Below, in pieces: positions 1 through 5,338 of a stretch of DNA of 6,207 nt. Position 1 is the stretch's first letter. Each line of letters opens with the position of its first letter. A model generated the notes under the pieces. That model saw nothing but the letters and a program-made list of their open reading frames with translations, was not told where the DNA came from and made no database searches. The DNA comes from UBA8437 sp963933195 (GTDB taxonomy: Bacteria; Planctomycetota; Planctomycetia; Planctomycetales; Planctomycetaceae), in NCBI GenBank assembly GCA_963933195.1, contig CAWVUS010000304.1:1-6207 (forward strand), read 5' to 3'. Position numbers and translations under genes: made by a program.

Positions 1-329
1 TTCATGCGGCCACTGGCTATCCGCGTTTCATCGCGATGAAATTCGTAACTCAACGTCAGGGACGAACGCCCCAGTTTTTCCACGGTTACAGCGATCGACA
101 ACTCGTCCTCGAAATACGCCGGCGAATGGAACTCACACTCAGCACCCAACCGCGGCCAGCCACGGCGGAGGCCATTTTCGTCATGAGACATCACCGACGT
201 CCCCATTGATCGAAACAATTCGTGTTCAACCGATTCCATCATCCGATAAAACGTCACGAAGTGGATCAGCCCCGCCATATCCGTGTCAGCAAATTCAACA
301 CGTCGTGACGTTGTGTAAGAAACTGCCAT
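1..329 (-). CDS. 4HBT-type acyl-CoA thioesterase, 3' end cut by window
   Basis: This is the N-terminal 109 residues of a hotdog-fold thioesterase of the 4-hydroxybenzoyl-CoA thioesterase/YbgC group, soluble enzymes of about 140 residues that hydrolyse acyl-CoA or acyl-ACP thioesters. It reads open to the window edge, so roughly 30 residues are missing. The N-terminus shows the family pattern R-x-V-E-F-x-D-T-D-x-A-G-x-x-H-F at residues 10-24. Recalled against Pseudomonas 4-hydroxybenzoyl-CoA thioesterase it lines up without gaps from residue 1, placing the second Asp of D-T-D (Asp17) at the catalytic position. That register favours the ATG at 329. A GTG at 341, sharing one base with the symporter's TAG stop, would add four residues and is the alternative. 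It begins 11 bases after the symporter and is probably the next gene of the operon. The substrate cannot be read from the sequence; an aromatic or fatty thioester is possible. The family call is firm. Confidence 0.88.
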   Translation of the reverse strand, partial: MAVSYTTSRRVEFADTDMAGLIHFVTFYRMMESVEHELFRSMGTSVMSHDENGLRRGWPRLGAECEFHSPAYFEDELSIAVTVEKLGRSSLTLSYEFHRDETRIASGRM

Positions 330-340
330 TTCGCCATCCA

Positions 341-1891
341 CTAAAGCGTCGTCTGTCTTGGAAAGAATTTCACCACGGTTTCCTCGGGCGGTGGCTTGGT
401 CGCCAACGAGACCACGACGAGCACGATCGTTGGAACGGCCACGATAGTCGCCGCCGGGAGCATTCCCATGAACTTGTATCCCGGAACCGGCGGATAGCCA
501 CCCATTCCCACGAAAAACAAAGCCAGCCATGTCACGACCATGGCGACTACGCTCGCTGTCGCTCCCGCCAGTGTGAGTCTCCGCCAGTACAACGCCGCGA
601 CGACCAAGGGAACCAGGCCGGAAAACCCCCCAAAGCACCACAGCCCTAAGTCGAAGATTCCAGCCGGTTTCCCCAGGCTGAGTAAGTAAGTGACGGAAAC
701 AATTGCCACGATGAAAATCCGAGCGAATTTGACGACCCGCTTGTCGTCTTGATCGGCCTGTCCCTCGTTACGGGCCATCGCGATGTCATTGGTAAACATC
801 GTCCCGAGGCACAAGAACTGGCTGTCCAGAGATGACATGACGGCCGCGAGAATGCCCGCAGACAGAAGCCCCGAAAGTACCGGGCCAGCAACCCGAGCGA
901 CCAATATCGGGAGCACCGTGTTGACATTCGACGGGGGCGTGGCAAACACCGGTTCGCCACTAACGACGGCGGACGTCGCCCACGCACCAACCATCACACA
1001 GGGGACCCACACAATCAAAATGAACAACGGGTGCACGATCACCGGCAACTTGAATGCCGAAGCACTTCTCGCTGTAAGCCAGTGCTGAAACAAATGCGGA
1101 AACATCCCGGCCGACAATGGGATCAGAAGAAAACTGAAAAAAAACAGTGCCGGAGGATGCATCTCCAGCTTTTCGGGGTGCGATTTCAAAACGTTCGCCG
1201 TAGCCCCTTGCAGGCTCTCCAGGAACGACTCCCCTCCACCGATCTCCTTGGCTATGACCACAAACGTCACAACGCCAAGCACCATGAAAACTGCGGTCTG
1301 GAACGTGTTTGCCCAAGCAGTGCCCCGCATGCCGCCCGTGAATACGTAGGTTAGGACCACGAGGCAAATCACCAGCGACCCAAGCCATGCTGGTACACCG
1401 TGACCGTCGCCGGCGAACGCCGTTTCAAATGTTCCCCGAGTCACCCCGTTGATGACAGCGCCAGCCCCCAGGACACCGATCAAAAGGTACGGGATCACAA
1501 GGCCAACCAACACCGGGAACAAAAGATAGCCAAATGCATGCGATCCGAGCCTGTCCCGAAAGTATTCGACTTGGGTCGTGTACCCGTGCTGCTGCCCAAG
1601 GCGCCACAGCTTCACGCCGATCAGGAAGAAACACAGCGAATGCACAATCCCACTGGACGACGCCATCAATCCGTAGACACCGATGCCTAGTTGAAAGGCT
1701 TTCCCGGTCGATCCGACAAGCGCAAACGCTGTCATGGTTGTCCCGAACAACGACATCAGTAGCAGGACCGGACCTATCGAGTGACTGGCCAAGAGGTAGT
1801 CTCGGCTAGTTCCGCGAGACAAACGCGATGCGGCGGCGCCCAGGCCAAGCAACAAAACGAGGTAGCCACAGATGATGACCAGTTGTGTCAC
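341..1891 (-). CDS. Sodium:solute symporter (SSS family)
   Basis: This is a 516-residue inner-membrane secondary transporter of the SSS family (PutP/PanF/MctP-like), expected to couple sodium entry to uptake of a small solute, often an organic acid. Nearly the whole protein is hydrophobic segments, about 12-13 helices, ending in a short charged tail from about residue 499. Two family hallmarks are visible: the G-G-M-R-G-T-A-W-x-N-x-x-Q-T stretch at residues 186-199, and the A-G-I-L-A-A-V-M-S-S-L-D-S-Q stretch at 345-358, which corresponds to the conserved helix carrying sodium-site serines. The start is GTG at 1891. Its first bases form a GTGA overlap with the stop of the preceding small membrane gene, and a strong Shine-Dalgarno GGAGGAG lies about six bases upstream. 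A run of eight A at 1137-1144 (phenylalanine codons on the coding strand) does not disturb the frame. The substrate is unknown; given the neighbours an aromatic or carboxylic acid is a guess. Confidence 0.93.
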   Translation of the reverse strand: MTQLVIICGYLVLLLGLGAAASRLSRGTSRDYLLASHSIGPVLLLMSLFGTTMTAFALVGSTGKAFQLGIGVYGLMASSSGIVHSLCFFLIGVKLWRLGQQHGYTTQVEYFRDRLGSHAFGYLLFPVLVGLVIPYLLIGVLGAGAVINGVTRGTFETAFAGDGHGVPAWLGSLVICLVVLTYVFTGGMRGTAWANTFQTAVFMVLGVVTFVVIAKEIGGGESFLESLQGATANVLKSHPEKLEMHPPALFFFSFLLIPLSAGMFPHLFQHWLTARSASAFKLPVIVHPLFILIVWVPCVMVGAWATSAVVSGEPVFATPPSNVNTVLPILVARVAGPVLSGLLSAGILAAVMSSLDSQFLCLGTMFTNDIAMARNEGQADQDDKRVVKFARIFIVAIVSVTYLLSLGKPAGIFDLGLWCFGGFSGLVPLVVAALYWRRLTLAGATASVVAMVVTWLALFFVGMGGYPPVPGYKFMGMLPAATIVAVPTIVLVVVSLATKPPPEETVVKFFPRQTTL

Positions 1892-2166
1892 GCCTGCTCC
1901 TCCGCCGATTCGGCCACACCGTCCACCGCGGAGTCTACCGGCGACTCCGGACCATCTTCAGGCCAGGCGACGACCGTCCCAACCCACCAAACAACAACAG
2001 CCAACAGAGACACAGCGACCTGGTAAAACAATGGCATCGGCAGGAAATCCAACACCAGTGTTTTCGACCCCCACAGGCCCGGATATTGCTGGAGCCCAAC
2101 GAGGAGGACCACGCTCAACCAGAAGCACCTTGTTTTTGTCAGCAGTGGTAGGATCTGTCCTGTCAT
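1888..2166 (-). CDS. Small two-helix membrane protein, probable symporter partner (DUF3311-like)
   Basis: This 92-residue protein has two predicted membrane segments, about residues 13-32 and 44-67, followed by an acidic soluble tail (residues 69-92, many Asp/Glu and no Lys/Arg). Between and at the start of the second helix it has P-M-P-L-F-Y-Q (residues 43-49), and the helix ends in W-P. This resembles the proline/aromatic pattern of the small DUF3311-type proteins encoded directly before SSS symporters. The resemblance is by pattern only. The ATG lies three bases after the stop of the flavoprotein gene, with an AGAGG ribosome binding site inside that gene's last codons. Its TGA overlaps the GTG of the symporter, so the two are almost certainly co-translated. 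The likely role is an accessory or stability subunit of the symporter, comparable in arrangement to YhdT beside PanF. It could instead be a lineage-specific membrane protein of unknown role. Confidence 0.8.
   Translation of the reverse strand: MTGQILPLLTKTRCFWLSVVLLVGLQQYPGLWGSKTLVLDFLPMPLFYQVAVSLLAVVVWWVGTVVAWPEDGPESPVDSAVDGVAESAEEQA
1895..1904 (-). promoter_or_regulatory. Strong Shine-Dalgarno for the symporter GTG start
   Basis: On the minus strand a GGAGGAG lies about six bases upstream of GTG 1891, inside the last codons of the small membrane gene. It is the strongest ribosome binding site in the window. It decides the start at a non-ATG codon and suggests the symporter is translated efficiently despite overlapping the preceding stop. 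Confidence 0.75.
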
Positions 2167-2169
2167 TAT

Positions 2170-3465
2170 TCAGACCTCTTCACCCACTGCCGAAATCACC
2201 GTGGGATCGTCGTCACGCGGTGGAACGACTTCGCCCATCACATCAAACAACTCGCCCACGTTCGGCTCCCAGACGTTCCCCATCAGGATGTTGGCCATGT
2301 GTTCGATACACTGGGGGTTCTCACGCAACAGCGAACCGAAACTGAACCCTGGAGTGTAAAACGCGTACACGAGCTTTTGAAAATGCATCACACCCTGGTC
2401 GAACTCGGCTTTCCAGGCCCCCAGCCGCTCACCGGACACGTCGCCAGCCGACAGCCCAGCCACAACAGCATCGGCTGCCATTTCGCCCGATTTCATCGCC
2501 AGGAAGACGCCGGTTGAATACACCGGGTCGATAAAACCCACCGCGTCACCAACCAACACCCAACCGGGGCCGGCAGCCCTTGTCGCCTTGTAACTGAAAT
2601 CTCGTGTCGTCCGCAGGTCGTCCCGGAGTGTTGCTTCGGCCAGTCTCTGTTGTATCGCCGGGCAACGAGCCACTTCACGTGCCCATACTTGCGATACATC
2701 GCCACCACCGGGTTGAAACATGTATTTCAGACTTCCGGTGCAACCAACGCTCACGACGTTGTCCCGCAACGGGATATACCAGAACCACGAACGCTTGTCC
2801 TTTGTTTGCAGGATGATGGTCGCGCCTTCGTCCCGTCCATCGTCACGGCGCGCGTTTTCAAAATATCCCCAGATCGTTCCCTTCTGCAATCGAGGATCCG
2901 GCTCCTTGATTTTCAAACGGTTGGCCAAAAAGGCGGACAGCCCACTGGCGTCCACCACAACCTGCGCCATCACGTCCATCGTGTCGCTGCTGCCAGAACC
3001 ACTGGAGCGAACACGCACACCAACCGCCGTCTCATCCTCAAACAACACCTCGGTCACCTGGGCTTCGGTGACCACCTCCGCTCCACGTTCAACCGAACAT
3101 TCCAGCAGCATCCGGTCAAAATCATCTCGCCAAACCTGCCATGTTTGCGAACTCTCGTGATCTTTGAATTTGTCAAAGTAAAACGGCTTGGTCTCCTTAC
3201 CCTCCTCGGTCACGAACTGCACGCTGAACTTTTTGGGAAACGCACTCGCCTTGAGGCGATCGACCAGACCAAGCCGCTCCAGTGACCAGTAGGTCGCCGG
3301 GACCAGCGATTCTCCAACATGAAACCGTGGCAGCGATTCACGTTCGAACAACACGACGCTGAAGCCGTTCTCGGCCAACAGTGCAGCCGTCGTGGCTCCC
3401 GCCGGGCCACCGCCGATGACGACAACGTCGACGCTCCGAGACCCCAGGCTGTCGAGCGTTTTCAT
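2170..3465 (-). CDS. FAD-dependent oxidoreductase of the flavin-dependent halogenase family
   Basis: This is a 431-residue flavoprotein, close to the usual size of PKS/NRPS-type halogenases and geranylgeranyl-reductase-like monooxygenases. The N-terminal Rossmann motif G-G-G-P-A-G-A-T is at residues 18-25. It is followed by R-F-H-V-G-E-S-L-V-P at 47-56, the isoalloxazine loop typical of halogenases of the CmlS/CndH type. Two lysines at 78-79 lie where these enzymes carry the catalytic lysine that receives hypohalous acid. The signature W-F-W-Y-I-P is at 227-232 (WxWxIP). The second FAD motif G-D-A-x-x-F-I-D-P-V-Y-S-T-G at 306-319 contains FxxPxxSxG. Both motifs are considered marks of flavin halogenases, so halogenation of an electron-rich aromatic is a serious possibility. 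Hydroxylation or double-bond reduction are alternatives within the superfamily. A partner flavin reductase is not seen in the window. The ATG overlaps the preceding gene's TGA (ATGA), implying coupled translation. The superfamily is certain, the reaction is not. Confidence 0.9.
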   Translation of the reverse strand: MKTLDSLGSRSVDVVVIGGGPAGATTAALLAENGFSVVLFERESLPRFHVGESLVPATYWSLERLGLVDRLKASAFPKKFSVQFVTEEGKETKPFYFDKFKDHESSQTWQVWRDDFDRMLLECSVERGAEVVTEAQVTEVLFEDETAVGVRVRSSGSGSSDTMDVMAQVVVDASGLSAFLANRLKIKEPDPRLQKGTIWGYFENARRDDGRDEGATIILQTKDKRSWFWYIPLRDNVVSVGCTGSLKYMFQPGGGDVSQVWAREVARCPAIQQRLAEATLRDDLRTTRDFSYKATRAAGPGWVLVGDAVGFIDPVYSTGVFLAMKSGEMAADAVVAGLSAGDVSGERLGAWKAEFDQGVMHFQKLVYAFYTPGFSFGSLLRENPQCIEHMANILMGNVWEPNVGELFDVMGEVVPPRDDDPTVISAVGEEV

Positions 3466-4004
3466 TGAACCACCAGCGGTGTAGGAATCTCGAGCAGGTC
3501 GACCGCAGGATGTTGGTTACAGAAGATTGTCGCCAAACGACCGTAAGTCACTCCACCCGGTTCCATCTGCAGCAATTCGGCGAGTTCTTCTCCGGCGGTC
3601 ACCCGCACGATCGCGCCAAGATCGATATGTCGCAACACATTGTGATTTATCAACACACGGCCCAGCGGAGTCTGGCCCGCCACAATTTCATCTCGGACTT
3701 CATCGGTGACGTAACGAAAATTGAAACGCACGATCCCAAATTGAACAACCTGCGACGTCCCGGCTTTCAGCAGTACGATTTTCCGGCAGTACAGCCCGTC
3801 AGTGTCGACCTGTTCGACAATCCGAACTTCCACCGGACTCTCGTAATACTCCTCCATCGTCACCGTCATGTGGTGTTCGTGGACGAGCATCTCCTTGTAC
3901 GGAGACGGGGTGAGCGCACCCGGGACGTGCTCTGCCGTCCGCACCAACCGCTCTCCGTTGCCGAAAAGCCCAACGAGGGCATTGAGTTCGTCTTGAGGAT
4001 TCAC
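3462..4004 (-). CDS. Chorismate pyruvate-lyase-like protein (UbiC/DUF98 type)
   Basis: This 180-residue cytoplasmic protein resembles chorismate lyase, which splits chorismate into pyruvate and 4-hydroxybenzoate. Recalled against E. coli UbiC and Mycobacterium Rv2949c, the key positions are present. R74 in L-Y-C-R-K-I-V-L-L corresponds to the active-site Arg. Q-T-P-L-G-R-V-L (111-118) matches the G-K-T-P-L-G-R-Y-L loop. L-R-H-I-D-L-G (124-130) matches the T-R-D-F-I-E-I-G segment. E172 after Q-H-P sits at the spacing of the catalytic Glu. The N-terminal S-M-T motif of UbiC is not conserved; P-Y-K-E-M occupies that place. Overall identity to UbiC is low, so a different chorismate-derived product or ligand is possible. 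The start is GTG at 4004, about five bases after an AGGGAAGG ribosome binding site and 23 bases beyond the radical SAM stop. The last codon overlaps the flavoprotein start. It is probably not for ubiquinone, since no other ubi gene is present here. Confidence 0.8.
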   Translation of the reverse strand: MNPQDELNALVGLFGNGERLVRTAEHVPGALTPSPYKEMLVHEHHMTVTMEEYYESPVEVRIVEQVDTDGLYCRKIVLLKAGTSQVVQFGIVRFNFRYVTDEVRDEIVAGQTPLGRVLINHNVLRHIDLGAIVRVTAGEELAELLQMEPGGVTYGRLATIFCNQHPAVDLLEIPTPLVVQ

Positions 4005-4008
4005 GGCC

Positions 4009-4016
4009 TTCCCTGT
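4009..4016 (-). promoter_or_regulatory. Ribosome binding site of the chorismate lyase-like gene
   Basis: The minus strand reads AGGGAAGG shortly before GTG 4004, within the 23-base spacer after the radical SAM stop. It supports the GTG start. The spacer holds no promoter-like sequence or hairpin that I can see, so the gene is likely co-transcribed with its upstream neighbour. Confidence 0.6.
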
Positions 4017-4027
4017 GCCAACCGTTT

Positions 4028-5338
4028 TTAGGTGTAACGGACCCGACGGTATTCTGATTCAAAATACTCCGGCAACAAGCTATCCGCCTGGAGCAACCCC
4101 TTGCGTGTCAGCGTGACCCGTTCGTCGCCAACTTCGAGATATCCCGCTCGTTGTTGATTCCCAAGCGCTTCGGAAAAATGCTCCTGGGTATTCACCGCAA
4201 ATTTTTTGTCCAGGGCGGCTGTGTCAACTTCCCCTTCCTTGAGTTGGAGAACGAATTCTCGAATCAGGCGCTGGCCGTGACTGGGGCGGAGGGCCCGATT
4301 GATTGGCAGCCTGCCTCCCTGTACGGCAGCCTGATATTCCTCGATTGCATCAAGATTCTGGTAATGAACACCCTGGAAGTGGCCGAAACTGGAGACACCC
4401 AATGCCAGGATGTCAGACCCGCGAAACAGGTTGTCCCGGTAGACAAAACGATCCGTTACCGGGTCCGTCACCATCTCGTTGCCACTTGAGACATGAAAGC
4501 CCGCTTCCAAAAGGCGATCCATGGCCTCGCTGACCCACCTGCGTTTGGTTGGCCAATCGGCCACCGGTGACGCAACTCCCTCCTCTTTGATCTGTTGCGA
4601 GTAGACCGTGTTGAACGGAAGTTCCATCTGGTAGATCGTGATGTTGTCAGGCCGCATCTCGATCGCTTTTTCGACACACCGCTTCCAATTCTCCTCCGTC
4701 TCGCCAACCATCCCAGCTATCAGATCGATGTTGACCTGCGGAAACCCAACTTCCTGGATCCAGTCGTACGCTCGGAAAATCTCTGGAGACAGGTGGGCAC
4801 GTCCATTTTCTTCCAGGATCGCATCATCAAAGTTCTCGACACCCAGCGACACACGGGTGATACCAATTTCGGCGAGCGTCTTCACCTTGTCGAGACTCAA
4901 GGTTCCCGGCTCGCACTCGAATGTCACTTCGCTCGCGGTGTCCCAGGTGAATGAGTCGGAGAGGGAATCCCTGAGAAACGTGAGCTGCCGAGAACTGAGG
5001 TAAGACGGCGTCCCACCACCGAAGTAGACGAATTCCAGTTTTCGCCCGGAAACCGCGTTTCGCCGACTGACCATCTCGGCTTCCGACGCAATCGTTTCCA
5101 CGTATTCGGCGATCGCTTTGGCATTCTTGTTCGTGTAGACACGGAAGTAGCAAAACTTGCACCGCTTCCGACAGAACGGAATGTGGAGGTACAACCCAAG
5201 CGGAACCGGATCCGGATTCGATTCGTCCCACGCGGTCTCGACCTCGGCAATCGCCTCGTCGGTCCACTGTGAGAACGGCGGATAGTTCGAGATGAAGTAA
5301 CTGCCCACCTCGGTGGTGCTGGTTGTGTCGGTTGCCAT
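4028..5338 (-). CDS. HemN/HemW-like radical SAM enzyme
   Basis: This 436-residue cytoplasmic iron-sulfur enzyme belongs to the coproporphyrinogen III oxidase-like (HemN) branch of radical SAM proteins. Y-L-H-I-P-F-C-x-x-x-C-x-x-C at residues 50-63 gives the three cluster ligands C56, C60 and C63. G-G-G-T-P at 107-111 is the SAM-binding glycine motif, E-C-E-P-G-T at 140-145 follows the HemN-family pattern, and G-V-S-S-F-G at 314-319 marks the HemN-type C-terminal part. The tail (about 352-432) resembles the HemN C-terminal domain. True HemN has a fourth cysteine two residues after the third; here that position is Phe65 (C-Y-F-R-V-Y), so oxygen-independent coproporphyrinogen oxidase activity is unlikely. 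Options are a HemW-like haem chaperone, a class C radical SAM methyltransferase or cyclopropanase, or a haem-modifying enzyme. The setting between aromatic-pathway genes favours a specialised tailoring role. The start ATG at 5338 shares one base with the preceding stop (TAATG). A GTG at 5356 would add six residues but overlaps the upstream gene further. Confidence 0.9.
   Translation of the reverse strand: MATDTTSTTEVGSYFISNYPPFSQWTDEAIAEVETAWDESNPDPVPLGLYLHIPFCRKRCKFCYFRVYTNKNAKAIAEYVETIASEAEMVSRRNAVSGRKLEFVYFGGGTPSYLSSRQLTFLRDSLSDSFTWDTASEVTFECEPGTLSLDKVKTLAEIGITRVSLGVENFDDAILEENGRAHLSPEIFRAYDWIQEVGFPQVNIDLIAGMVGETEENWKRCVEKAIEMRPDNITIYQMELPFNTVYSQQIKEEGVASPVADWPTKRRWVSEAMDRLLEAGFHVSSGNEMVTDPVTDRFVYRDNLFRGSDILALGVSSFGHFQGVHYQNLDAIEEYQAAVQGGRLPINRALRPSHGQRLIREFVLQLKEGEVDTAALDKKFAVNTQEHFSEALGNQQRAGYLEVGDERVTLTRKGLLQADSLLPEYFESEYRRVRYT

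Noticed and set aside
1137..1144. Run of eight A that could mark a frameshift or slippage site in the symporter gene
   Set aside because: The symporter frame continues intact through both family motifs on either side, so the run simply encodes consecutive phenylalanines.
2650..3285. A 211-codon open frame on the plus strand
   Set aside because: It lies wholly opposite the flavoprotein gene, shows no family motif, and is explained by the codon bias of the true gene on the other strand.
3465..4031. A 188-codon plus-strand frame opposite the chorismate lyase-like gene
   Set aside because: It is an antisense shadow; the minus-strand frame has recognisable catalytic motifs, correct overlaps and a ribosome binding site.
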